In this document: one piece after another, positions 1-8,202 of the stretch | Layout: each line of letters opens with the position of its first letter | How positions within the stretch are numbered: position 1 is the first letter of the stretch | Source of the DNA: Paenibacillus sp. Soil787 | GTDB lineage: Bacteria > Bacillota > Bacilli > Paenibacillales > NBRC-103111 | NCBI RefSeq assembly: GCF_001429545.1 | Contig: NZ_LMSP01000023.1 | Location: forward strand, 396,675-460,674 | DNA: 64,000 nt | Direction: 5' to 3' | Position numbers and translations under genes: made by a program | Notes under the pieces: model-generated | What the model was told of the DNA's origin: nothing | Databases searched by the model: none | The model's input: only the letters and a program-made list of their open reading frames with translations

Positions 1-61
1 GCTTACAATGCTCTCCCCTCGGGTCCATTCCTTTCAATGTTTCTGCAAGGGGAAGCGTTAT

Positions 62-100
62 CCTTTTTTTATCAAGGAAAAATATAAATGATAAAAAAGG
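62..100. terminator. A/T-rich inverted repeat at left edge
   Basis: Two complementary arms (CCTTTTTTTATC at 62-73 and GATAAAAAAGG at 90-100) surround a 16-nt loop. This resembles a weak bidirectional terminator. The gene it would serve lies outside the window. Nothing else is recognisable in 1-159. Confidence 0.35.
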
Positions 101-159
101 CTGCAACCGAAGCGGCATCTTTCACTGCCATTCAGTCATAGCCTTATTAAAATCTTTTC

Positions 160-252
160 AAGGATAAACGACTCCGTCGTCCTTCAGGGACGAGCTCGTT
201 TGTCAAGGTAGATGCGAAGCAAAAGTATAAAACTTATACTTTCTTATCTACT
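160..252 (+). repeat. E-element copy 1 (dispersed folded repeat, about 93 bp)
   Basis: The element shows three successive stems. The first is AAGGA/TCCTT enclosing CGAC-TCC-GTCG. The second is around the palindrome ACGAGCTCGT. The third is AAAGTATAA-aac-TTATACTTT, flanked by GTAGAT/ATCTAC. A nearly identical copy lies at 10284-10372, a 5' part at 63761-63792 and a 3' part at 9951-9972. This copy ends on the last bases of the convergent alkylation-repair gene, so it may act as its terminator. No ORF is present. I do not recognise it as a named family. Confidence 0.8.
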
Positions 253-958
253 AGCAAATACACGTCTTCTTCTTCGTTCCTACTCGGCCCATCGATTCTA
301 TTTTATGAATATATTCACTCGCAAGCGGCACTTTACAAGCCGTTTGACCGACGTCGACATGAACCTTGCCGATCTCATTAGCTACTTCCGTCGCAGCTTC
401 AAATAGTGGAAAACAATACGCACCCACCGTAATCACGAAGGTGTTCATTGTATATCTAACGCGATTTCTTTCCGCATGAATCGTTGTTCTTACCTGCTCC
501 AGCAGCTGCGTAATTTCCTGAAGATCGAGCTTCTCATCTGGTGTGATACTAATATAGTTGGCATAAGTACTCCAACCGCATGTGGCAATTAATTCGTCGG
601 GCGATTGCAGCCATTCCCGTGCCAATTCCAGCGCGCTGCTGCTTTCTGCAGCCACGCCAGCTACTGTATATTCGGTGAGCATATACCAATAGGCGTGCTT
701 CGCCCAGTTCTGAAGCTCTTCCTTCGTCATTGTTTTCGGATCAATGGAGAGTCCGGCCAAGTACATCGCGTCCGTGTTGCCTGAATCGTATAGCGTAAGG
801 GTTAGCGCACGGTCTTTTTTAACAAATTTGACCAGCTTCTTCAGATCGCCTACTTTTACGCCGAAAAAAGGCTCCTGCGCACCGTGCCGAAGAAACGTTT
901 TCTTCGTTTGCTCACTTCCGAGCTCCGCTAGGTTATTCATTACCTCTTCAAATGTCAT
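251..958 (-). CDS. DNA alkylation repair protein, AlkD-like (HEAT-repeat glycosylase fold)
   Basis: A 235-residue protein of the size and alpha-helical repeat character of AlkC/AlkD-type DNA alkylation repair proteins, which excise alkylated purines. Family-like segments are FFGVKVGDLKKLVK near the N-terminus and a basic tail ending GRVGTKKKTCIC. The start is set at 958 rather than the upstream ATG at 976, because GTGGAG lies 5 nt before 958 and inside the longer frame. The stop codon touches E-element copy 1. The gene stands alone, with no operon partner visible. The function is family knowledge; catalytic residues were not checked one by one. Confidence 0.75.
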   Translation of the reverse strand: MTFEEVMNNLAELGSEQTKKTFLRHGAQEPFFGVKVGDLKKLVKFVKKDRALTLTLYDSGNTDAMYLAGLSIDPKTMTKEELQNWAKHAYWYMLTEYTVAGVAAESSSALELAREWLQSPDELIATCGWSTYANYISITPDEKLDLQEITQLLEQVRTTIHAERNRVRYTMNTFVITVGAYCFPLFEAATEVANEIGKVHVDVGQTACKVPLASEYIHKIESMGRVGTKKKTCIC

Positions 959-1174
959 AGATTCTCCACTCAACATTCATTTTTCCGTATTGTATCATAG
1001 GGCAGATCTTGATGTGAAATTCCTTCGGCTTTATATACGTAAAAGAGTCAGGAGGATGTCCCGTCGACTCTTGGTTAGTTGATTTGTACCGCTCCCCCGT
1101 TTGGCAGTAACCTGTAAATAAGACTGTATTCACTGTCCGGTGCAGCAAAATGAACCGACCTCGGATGAGATCAA

Positions 1175-1355
1175 CTGCATTTTATGCAGCAAAATGAAGT
1201 GATTATGTCTCCTTGGGGGAGATCAACTGCATTTAGTGCAGCAAATATCAACATTTTAAGCTAACATACGAAGAAATCTTCGAATTTGATGCACGATATG
1301 CATCAACTCACCCTGAAAATGCTGATTTAGACTGAATTAGCTGCACTTATTACAT
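1175..1355. repeat. Four-motif intergenic array, CTGCA family
   Basis: Four palindromic motifs begin at 1175 (CTGCATTTTATGCAG), 1227 (CTGCATTTAGTGCAG), 1289 (ATGCACGATATGCAT) and 1341 (CTGCACTTATTACA). The intervals are 52, 62 and 52 bp. A partial extra copy (TGCAGCAAAATGAA) lies at 1141. The array fills the 590-bp gap between the alkylation-repair gene and the next gene; the rest of the gap holds only the terminator at 1486. Other arrays in this window have the same spacing with unrelated motif sequences. Confidence 0.75.
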
Positions 1356-1485
1356 CATCTCTCGGTTTTCTATGCCTGTCACCCTTTCTCTGAGAACAAG
1401 TACATCATCAAAGACACCACCAAGCTAGCTACTCTAGTGATATAATTCTCAGCGTGTGAGCTAATTAGGCGATCATGTAACAACC

Positions 1486-1509
1486 AAAAAACCGATCCAT
1501 GAGGATCGG
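1486..1509 (-). terminator. Rho-independent terminator of the small gene at 1548
   Basis: On the minus strand CCGATCC-tcat-GGATCGG is followed by six T residues. It sits 39 nt beyond the stop codon of the 81-residue ORF. Confidence 0.85.
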
Positions 1510-1547
1510 CATTTGGAATCTTTTTAACTAATCTTCTTTTTTAAAAA

Positions 1548-1793
1548 CTAATTTAATGTTTTCGGTTGGTACACAGGCAGTTGAGGCTGAGGGCATTGCG
1601 GGAAAGGGAGTATATCCCTAATTTGATTGAAGGCATAATGTTTGGTAGCAAATTGGGTGTGGTATAAATATTCGATCACGTAAATAGACCCACCTTGAAT
1701 ACTGCAAAGAATACCAGAAGTACCTGTGCCGTCCACTAGGGATACACCTACTGGGCTTCCGATCCAGGCATACGCTTTGTGCTGTAATGACAT
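1548..1793 (-). CDS. Small hypothetical protein (YuzF/DUF2642-like character)
   Basis: An 81-residue protein with a clear ribosome-binding site (AGGAGGTGA, 6 nt before ATG) and its own terminator, so it is very probably expressed. Its body, with GVSLVDGTGTSGILCSIQGG followed by a Pro/Gln-rich tail, recalls the short beta-rich proteins of sporeformers of the YuzF type. That resemblance is weak and the function is unknown. It begins 48 bp after the molybdopterin oxidoreductase gene and may be the last gene of that transcript. Confidence 0.6.
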   Translation of the reverse strand: MSLQHKAYAWIGSPVGVSLVDGTGTSGILCSIQGGSIYVIEYLYHTQFATKHYAFNQIRDILPFPQCPQPQLPVYQPKTLN

Positions 1794-1840
1794 AGGTCAT
1801 CACCTCCTGAATTACCTTATGCGCCGAAGCGCCCAAGGGT

Positions 1841-3892
1841 TCAGTTCACTTCGCTCTTCTCCACCCGAACACGGCCCGAGAAGAAGGTAGCTCCGCCGCC
1901 CATATCGGCTACTCGGTCCGGCGTAAGCGCGTTAACCAACGCTTTGTTCCCAGGCAAATCCGCCCAAAGTCCTTGACTCACAACCACGCCTGGCAGCACA
2001 TCCGAGCCAGTCGCTACGACTAATTCGCACTCTCCGCGATCATTCCAAACACGGGCAACATCACCACTGACCAAGCCTAATGTGGACGCATCCACCTCAT
2101 TCATATGAAGCTTCGGCGTTTTCTCCATACGAATATGCTTCTCATTATGCGCAAACGTCGAATTCAGGAAGTTATGATTCGGTGCTGGAATGAACAAGAA
2201 TGGCAGGTCACCTTCATCCTCTAGTGGCGTATATGTCGGAAGTGGCGGGAACCCTTTACTCTCCATCTCATGAGAATATAGCTCAATCTTCCCGCTTGAT
2301 GTCTTTAATTCCCCAGGGAATAATGGCTTAACTTCCGCCTTGATAAACTGTTTTTCCAGTAGTGTTTCATACGATATGTTATTCAAAGCTGGGTTCCCGG
2401 GATGATCCAAAGCCTGACGAATCAAAGCTTCATCGGTATCCATCAAAGCTTCATCCTCGTAGCCCATCCCTACCGCCAACAATCGAAACACATCCACATT
2501 CGCTTTGCTTTCCCCATAAGGAGCCATGACGGGAAGCTGAAGGTGCACATATTGATGCCAATAGGAGCGGTAAAAATCCGTATTTTCAAAAGAGGACGTA
2601 GCAGGAAGCACAATATCCGCGTACTTCGCGGTTTCAGTCAGAAACAGGTCGTGAACCACGGTGAACAGATCCTCCCGCTGAAGTCCTTCCCTCACCTTAT
2701 TCGCATGAGGAGCAACTAACGCTGGGTTGGAATTGTACACATAGAGCGAATGAATAGGCGGATCAAGCTCCAGCAGGGCGCTCCCGAGTAGATTCATATT
2801 GGTTTGACGAGCTTCCTTTTCCCGCAAATCAGGTCGCTGTAAGGCGGGAATATTATGCTCCAAGTAGCTGCCATTTCCTTTAATCGCGCCGCCGCCTTTA
2901 TGCAGCCACTGTCCCGTTAACGCTGGCAAGCAGGCAATGGTCCGCACACACATACCACCGTTGTCATGATGCTGAATGCCGTTTCCAATCCGAATAAAAG
3001 ACGGCGAAGTCTGACCATATAAGCGAGCCAAGCGGTAGATGTCCTCGACCGGTACGCCCGTTATTGTAGATACCACAGAAGGATCATATTGACGCACATG
3101 CTCCCTTAGCTCCTCATGCCCAGCCGTATATTGCTGCATAAACGCTTCATCGACCAAATTCTCATCGAACAAGATATGCATGATTCCGAGAGCAAGGGCA
3201 GCGTCTGTTCCTGGAAAAATCGGAATAAACCAGTCCGCCCAGCGGCCTGTTTGGTTCTTGTGAGCATCAATCACGATGATTTGCGCGCCATTCTTGCGAG
3301 CTTTCTCAGCGAGCATAACCTGGTGCATATTCGTGCTGACCGCATTAATGCCCCACATAATGATCAGCTTGGCATGAACCGTATCCTCAGGATCTGTCCC
3401 GAAGCTGCCTCCCATCGTATACTTATAGCCTTCTGTGCCTGCTGATTCGCAGATCGAATAAAGCAGCCGGCTCGCACCCATCCGATTGAAAAAGCGGCGA
3501 TCCATCCCTTCCGTCCCAATCCGTCCCATGTTGCCATAGAAGCTGTAAGGCAGAATAGACTCAGCTCCTTCATCTGCGATTAGCTGCTTCCAGCGACTTG
3601 TTATGGTTTCGATCGCTTCTTCCCAGGTAATTCTTTCAAACTGACTGCCTTCACCCTTAGGACCCACGCGTTTCATGGGATACTGCAGCCTTTTATCATC
3701 ATATATACGCGCCGTCATGTTCCGGACTTTATTGCAAATAGCCCCTTGTGTTACCGGGTGATTGGGGTCTCCCTCTATTTTAACGATCTTTCCAGCTTCT
3801 TTATGAAGCAGCAGTCCGCATTGATCTGGACAATCCAATGAGCATACAGCTGGGAAAATACCATTTGGTTCATCACGCATCGTTGTAAGCAT
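1841..3892 (-). CDS. Molybdopterin-dependent oxidoreductase (formate dehydrogenase-like family)
   Basis: A 683-residue member of the DMSO-reductase superfamily. The N-terminal [4Fe-4S] motif is complete: Cys17-x3-Cys21-x3-Cys25 and a fourth Cys near residue 53 (GAICNKVR). Body segments (MWGINAVSTNMHQ, GNGIQHHDNGG, VVHDLFLTETAKYADIVLPA) and the C-terminal MoCo-binding domain (LHMNEVDASTLGL, RVWNDRGE) fit the family. There is no Tat signal, so it is probably cytoplasmic. The substrate cannot be read from the sequence. The ribosome-binding site AAAGGAG lies 6-7 nt before ATG 3892. A second Moco enzyme lies at 20260. Confidence 0.85.
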   Translation of the reverse strand: MLTTMRDEPNGIFPAVCSLDCPDQCGLLLHKEAGKIVKIEGDPNHPVTQGAICNKVRNMTARIYDDKRLQYPMKRVGPKGEGSQFERITWEEAIETITSRWKQLIADEGAESILPYSFYGNMGRIGTEGMDRRFFNRMGASRLLYSICESAGTEGYKYTMGGSFGTDPEDTVHAKLIIMWGINAVSTNMHQVMLAEKARKNGAQIIVIDAHKNQTGRWADWFIPIFPGTDAALALGIMHILFDENLVDEAFMQQYTAGHEELREHVRQYDPSVVSTITGVPVEDIYRLARLYGQTSPSFIRIGNGIQHHDNGGMCVRTIACLPALTGQWLHKGGGAIKGNGSYLEHNIPALQRPDLREKEARQTNMNLLGSALLELDPPIHSLYVYNSNPALVAPHANKVREGLQREDLFTVVHDLFLTETAKYADIVLPATSSFENTDFYRSYWHQYVHLQLPVMAPYGESKANVDVFRLLAVGMGYEDEALMDTDEALIRQALDHPGNPALNNISYETLLEKQFIKAEVKPLFPGELKTSSGKIELYSHEMESKGFPPLPTYTPLEDEGDLPFLFIPAPNHNFLNSTFAHNEKHIRMEKTPKLHMNEVDASTLGLVSGDVARVWNDRGECELVVATGSDVLPGVVVSQGLWADLPGNKALVNALTPDRVADMGGGATFFSGRVRVEKSEVN

Positions 3893-3967
3893 CAGGTACT
3901 CCTTTCAACACTTTCACTTCTTTTTTACTATATACCGAAATGAAGCGAAGCGAAAGTCTCTTTACAC

Positions 3968-5161
3968 TTAGTACAACTGCTCCACGGCCCAGTCCCCTTC
4001 CAACGGCTCACAGCCCACAAGAGGCAGCTTTAATGCCTTAATGGCTAGTTGCAAATATTCACCTTTGAAACAGATTTTTTGTGACACAGAAAGTGATAGC
4101 TGCTGCAGAGCGTCCATATCTTTCGAATAAAAAGCAGCGTCCCATCTTACTTTAGCGATAATGCGTGCTGTAATTTCTAGTGGAATTCCTTTGGCCCGGG
4201 AAATAAGCTCGGCAGCTGCATGAGGATTATTGCGGATATACGTATGAACCCTAACATGTGCTTTTAAATAAGCAACTGCGTCTCCTTCATGATGTCGCGC
4301 CCAGTTCTCATCGGCAACAATTCCGGTTAAATAATTGTCCCCCATTCCCTCTGGAAAAAGCACATGACCTATACCGTGGTATTGAGCCAAGCTAATATAC
4401 GGTTCCCACATGACACTTCCGGCATGCTTCCGCTTCACGATCCCCGCCATGCATTCATCCATTTCCTTATGTTCAAAATGGTTCTCATGCCCGCCAAACG
4501 ATTGAAGCAGCTTCGATAAACGATAACCAGCGCTCGATTGCGCTGCCGACGAAAGCGGCCACCCGCAGATCTCCGACATATCGTTGATCTCCAGCCCTTT
4601 GCGCAAAACAAGCGAAATCCCTTGCCCACCGGAGGTTTTGCCGTCAAAAGCAAGTAGAATCGGACGAAATGCAGGCAGCGTCTGACGAAGTGATTGGCTA
4701 AGAACAATCGGATAGTCTCCCAAGGAAGCAATCTGAAGGCTGCCCCCGATCATTCCCTGCAGAAGCAATGTTCCATTAGCTGCATCCAACCATTTTACAT
4801 GAACAGAACGGTTAGGATTCACCAAGATGAGCTCTTCCTCCAACCAGCCAAGCTCTTTCATGATGAGCGCTGTCCACATATGGGCAGTTCCGCTTTGATA
4901 ACCAACCGTTATCGTTGGCAGATCCTTAGATTTGACGTTTGCTGAGGCGCTTGAGGCATGTGCCGGATTCTGTAGACTAAAAGAGTGATGGCGAACCCAC
5001 TGTTCCAGCTCCTTCTTATCAATTAAGATCTCTTTTCCTATTTTCACAAAAGGAAGCTGCTTTAATTTACGCCATCTGTCAAAGGTGGATCGGCTTACAC
5101 CAAGCAAATCGATCGCATCATGCAAAGAAATGAGGTTGAATCGCTGGTTGGTCATGGTCAT
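3968..5161 (-). CDS. Fusion of excisionase-type HTH and NMT1/SsuA-like substrate-binding domain
   Basis: A 397-residue protein in two parts. Residues 1-60 form an excisionase/MerR-like HTH (SLHDAIDLLGVSRSTFDRWR, then VKIGKEILIDKKELEQWV). Residues 80-397 resemble the soluble binding proteins of aliphatic sulfonate/nitrate importers (VGYQSGTAHMWTALIMKELGWL, VMWEPYISLAQYHGIGHVLFPEG). There is no signal peptide, so the binding domain would be cytoplasmic and probably senses a ligand. Start 5161 is preferred over 5191 because AGGAGG lies 4-5 nt upstream of it. It is divergent from a sulfonate-type ABC operon, its likely target. Regulator function is inference. Confidence 0.8.
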   Translation of the reverse strand: MTMTNQRFNLISLHDAIDLLGVSRSTFDRWRKLKQLPFVKIGKEILIDKKELEQWVRHHSFSLQNPAHASSASANVKSKDLPTITVGYQSGTAHMWTALIMKELGWLEEELILVNPNRSVHVKWLDAANGTLLLQGMIGGSLQIASLGDYPIVLSQSLRQTLPAFRPILLAFDGKTSGGQGISLVLRKGLEINDMSEICGWPLSSAAQSSAGYRLSKLLQSFGGHENHFEHKEMDECMAGIVKRKHAGSVMWEPYISLAQYHGIGHVLFPEGMGDNYLTGIVADENWARHHEGDAVAYLKAHVRVHTYIRNNPHAAAELISRAKGIPLEITARIIAKVRWDAAFYSKDMDALQQLSLSVSQKICFKGEYLQLAIKALKLPLVGCEPLEGDWAVEQLY

Positions 5162-5367
5162 CGCGCCTCCTGACGGGGTTAAGATGGTCATTCATCGTCA
5201 TTCATGTTCATGTGTTTCCAATTCATTGACAGTTGGGTGAGCTGAGATTATATTTCATTATAGAAATATATTCATAGTAAGTCTATAGGAATTATACAAT
5301 TTATGACCAGACCTTTGGAGATAACTTGGTTAGAAATCTACGAAGGCAAATTATCGTTAGGGGGATT
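5162..5367. promoter_or_regulatory. Divergent promoter region between HTH-SBP regulator and sulfonate operon
   Basis: A 206-bp AT-rich gap. It contains the short dyad TTCATTATAGAAATATATTC (5251-5270) and the -10-like string TATACAAT at 5293. This is the most likely operator region for the HTH-SBP fusion. No -35 box is certain. Confidence 0.4.
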
Positions 5368-6414
5368 ATGAACATGACTTATTTTTCTAAAAAAAGCTGC
5401 ACGACAGCCATCGTCTTCCTTCTTGCTTCCTCTTTCCTATTGTCAGCCTGCGGCAAAACAGAGGCGACGGCATCTGCGAGCGGCGGCGCACCTGAAGTAA
5501 CGGAGCTTCGTTATCAAGGAGGTGTTGGCTCTGTTACTTTTCCAGAATTAGCTGATGATCTGGGGTACTTAGCTCCTTTGAAGCTAAAATTTATCGGCAA
5601 CACGATTAGCGGTCCTCAAGATATTCAATCCGTCGTTACAGGGGATACCGACTTTGGCGGAGCTTTTAATGGGGCTATCGTGAAATTAATATCTGCCAAA
5701 GCTCCGATTAAGCCAGTGATTGCTTATTATGGTGTCGATGAGAATACGTGGACGGGATATTACGTTCTGGATGGCAGCCCCATCAAATCTGCAAAGGATT
5801 TAATTGGCAAGAAAATTGCAGTGAATACGCTTGGCGCTCACCATGAATTCGTCATTAAGGAATACTTGCACAGAGCCGGCCTAACGGCGGAGGAGATTAA
5901 ACAGGTAACGCTTGTTGTCGTACCGCCGGTCACAACGGAGCAGACGCTGCGAGCGGAACAAATCGATGTAGCCACACTAGGCGGTGTGCTGCGTGACAAA
6001 GCGCTGGAACGCGGCGGCATTCACCCTTTGTTTAAGGATATCGATCTGTTTGGCACCTTTAGTGCCGGCAGTTACGTGCTGACTGATAAATTCATCAAAG
6101 CGAATCCGAATGCTTCGCGTAAATTTGTTGAAGCAACCGCCAAAGCGATTGAGTGGGCTCGCACAACACCGCGGGATGAAGTCGTTGCTCGTTACGAGAA
6201 AATCATTAACGCACGAGGCAGAAAAGAAGATGCTTCTACAGTGAAGTTTTGGAAAAGCACCGGTGTTGCCGGTAAAGGCGGCTTAATCTCTGACAAAGAG
6301 TTCGATACTTGGATCTACTGGCTGGAGGACGAGGGCGTCCTTAAAAAAGGACAATTGGAGATTAAAGATCTGTACACGAATGAATTCAATCCTTTTGTAA
6401 ATGAGAAGAAGTAG
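5368..6414 (+). CDS. ABC transporter substrate-binding lipoprotein (sulfonate/taurine type)
   Basis: A 348-residue lipoprotein. The N-terminus is basic, then hydrophobic, ending in the lipobox LLSACG, so the mature protein is anchored by Cys. The body follows the SsuA/TauA pattern: GVGSVTFPELADDLGYL, GDTDFGGAFNGAIVKLISAKAP, GKKIAVNTLGAHHEFVIKEYL. It would capture an organic sulfur compound for the ATPase and permease that follow. ATG 5368 is chosen because GGGGG lies 3-7 nt upstream and the signal peptide starts there; a TTG at 5326 is also in frame. The exact ligand is not deducible. Confidence 0.85.
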   Translation: MNMTYFSKKSCTTAIVFLLASSFLLSACGKTEATASASGGAPEVTELRYQGGVGSVTFPELADDLGYLAPLKLKFIGNTISGPQDIQSVVTGDTDFGGAFNGAIVKLISAKAPIKPVIAYYGVDENTWTGYYVLDGSPIKSAKDLIGKKIAVNTLGAHHEFVIKEYLHRAGLTAEEIKQVTLVVVPPVTTEQTLRAEQIDVATLGGVLRDKALERGGIHPLFKDIDLFGTFSAGSYVLTDKFIKANPNASRKFVEATAKAIEWARTTPRDEVVARYEKIINARGRKEDASTVKFWKSTGVAGKGGLISDKEFDTWIYWLEDEGVLKKGQLEIKDLYTNEFNPFVNEKK

Positions 6415-6474
6415 AAGGAGTAAGTCTTGTGAAGCCTGTTTCAAGCTGATGAAACCGTTATGGAGGTGCTGCAA

Positions 6475-7353
6475 ATGACAGCTAAAATAAGCATTCAGCA
6501 TGTGCAGAAATCGTTTCGAATCCAAAGAAATCTGGGGCATTTGAAAGAAGATTTACAGCCGATTTCCGCCCTAAAGGATATCAATTTGGAGGTGAAAAAG
6601 GGCGAGTTCATGGTCATCGTTGGCCCAAGCGGCTGCGGCAAATCAACATTGCTCGACTTACTTGCGGGCTTAACGAAGCCAAGCAGCGGGCAGATTTTGT
6701 TAGATGGCAAGGCCATTACTGGACCGAATCTGGATCGCGGTATCGTGTTTCAGCAGTATGCGCTTTTCCCGTGGAAAACGACACTCGCGAATGTGGAATT
6801 TGGCCTCGAAGCCAAAGGGGTGGGACGCAAAGAACGCCGCAAAATTGCCCTAGAATTTATTCATCTGGTTGGGCTTGCCGGCTTCGAAAACCGTTATCCC
6901 CATGAGATTTCAGGAGGCATGAAACAGCGGGTTGCGATCGCCAGAAGCTTAGCTTATGATCCTGACGTGCTGCTTATGGATGAACCCTTTGCGGCGCTTG
7001 ATGCGCAGACACGGGAGACCCTGCAAAGCGAACTGCTGCGTATTTGGGAGGCTACGAAAAAAACGATCATTTTCATCACGCATGGCATTGAAGAAGCGGT
7101 TTATTTAGGCCAGCGTGTCGCTGTCATGACTTCTCGTCCAGGGAGAATCAAGAAAGTCATTGATATCCCTTTTGAATCCCGAAGAAGCGAAGAAGATTTG
7201 CGATCTCATCCTGACTTTGTCAAGCTGCGCCATGAGGTGTGGGATTTGCTTAAAGACGAAGTAACGAGAGCTCAGGAGCAAGAGATAGCCAAAAGCTTGG
7301 ATAGCTTTGAACCCAATAAATCTGCGTTAAAAGGAGGCGTTATGAATGGCTAG
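6475..7353 (+). CDS. ABC transporter ATP-binding protein (SsuB/TauB-like)
   Basis: A 292-residue ATPase of the nitrate/sulfonate/taurine importer group. Visible motifs are Walker A GPSGCGKSTLL, Q-loop FQQYALFPW, signature ISGGMKQR, Walker B VLLMDEPF and the switch His in FITHGIEE. ATG 6475 is used because GGAGGTG lies 6 nt before it and within the longer frame from 6460. Its last codons overlap the permease start by 8 nt, which indicates translational coupling. Together with the lipoprotein before it and the permease after it, it makes a complete importer. Confidence 0.92.
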   Translation: MTAKISIQHVQKSFRIQRNLGHLKEDLQPISALKDINLEVKKGEFMVIVGPSGCGKSTLLDLLAGLTKPSSGQILLDGKAITGPNLDRGIVFQQYALFPWKTTLANVEFGLEAKGVGRKERRKIALEFIHLVGLAGFENRYPHEISGGMKQRVAIARSLAYDPDVLLMDEPFAALDAQTRETLQSELLRIWEATKKTIIFITHGIEEAVYLGQRVAVMTSRPGRIKKVIDIPFESRRSEEDLRSHPDFVKLRHEVWDLLKDEVTRAQEQEIAKSLDSFEPNKSALKGGVMNG

Positions 7354-8182
7354 TGTAAATGCGGGGAAAGCGCTGGTTCTTCGTGAAAAAGGAAGCTTTG
7401 ATGCCGCCCTATGGTCCTTAGCCAAGCTAAGAAAGCTTTTCAAAAATACCATTGTCATCGTTGCGTTGCTCTTCGTATGGGAAGTGACGCCTCGCTTAGG
7501 GTTCGTTGACCGGACGTTCTTCCCTCCGATCTCCGAAGTAGCGGCTGCTTGGTGGCAGCTGCTGCTGTCGGGTGATCTTGCCGAACATACGATAGCCAGC
7601 TTATCGCGTTCTTTGGGCGGATTTACACTGGCAATCCTCATCAGCATCCCTCTTGGTCTCGCCATTGGCTGGTGGAAGCCCGTATCAGAGTATCTCAATC
7701 CCTTGCTTGAATTATTGCGAAATACGGCTGCGCTTGCTATACTTCCGGTTTTCATTCTATTGCTCGGTCTGGGTGAAACCTCGAAGATTGCTATTGTTTT
7801 CTACGCTTGCACGTTCCCCCTTCTGCTCAACACCATTAGCGGTGTCAAAAATGTCGATCCACTTTTGATCAAATCAGCTCGTTCGATGGGTTTATCGCCA
7901 ATCAGCTTGTTTCGCAAAGTGATTATTCCCGCTGCAACTCCGACTATTTTCGTAGGCATTCGACAGGCTGGGGCTGGCTCTATTCTCGTGCTCGTTGCCG
8001 CTGAGATGGTCGGTGCGAAATCCGGTCTCGGTTACTTAATTCAATACACACAGTTCAATTTTCAAATTACGAATATGTACGCAGGCATTATCTCTATTTC
8101 GGTTATTGGTTTAATCATTAATTACCTGCTCGTTACGCTGGAGAAGAGATTAACGGGCTGGAAGCAAATCTATAGCGAATAA
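7346..8182 (+). CDS. ABC transporter permease (SsuC/TauC-like)
   Basis: A 278-residue membrane protein with about six hydrophobic segments. The permease loop (EAA-like; SARSMGLSPISLFRKVIIPAA broken across positions near residues 175-195) is typical of this family and contacts the ATPase. It overlaps the ATPase gene by 8 nt, with AAGGAGG 8 nt before ATG 7346. It forms the transmembrane channel of the importer encoded at 5368-8182. Confidence 0.92.
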   Translation: MASVNAGKALVLREKGSFDAALWSLAKLRKLFKNTIVIVALLFVWEVTPRLGFVDRTFFPPISEVAAAWWQLLLSGDLAEHTIASLSRSLGGFTLAILISIPLGLAIGWWKPVSEYLNPLLELLRNTAALAILPVFILLLGLGETSKIAIVFYACTFPLLLNTISGVKNVDPLLIKSARSMGLSPISLFRKVIIPAATPTIFVGIRQAGAGSILVLVAAEMVGAKSGLGYLIQYTQFNFQITNMYAGIISISVIGLIINYLLVTLEKRLTGWKQIYSE

Positions 8183-8202
8183 AAAAATTAAAGGGTGCGT
8201 GA

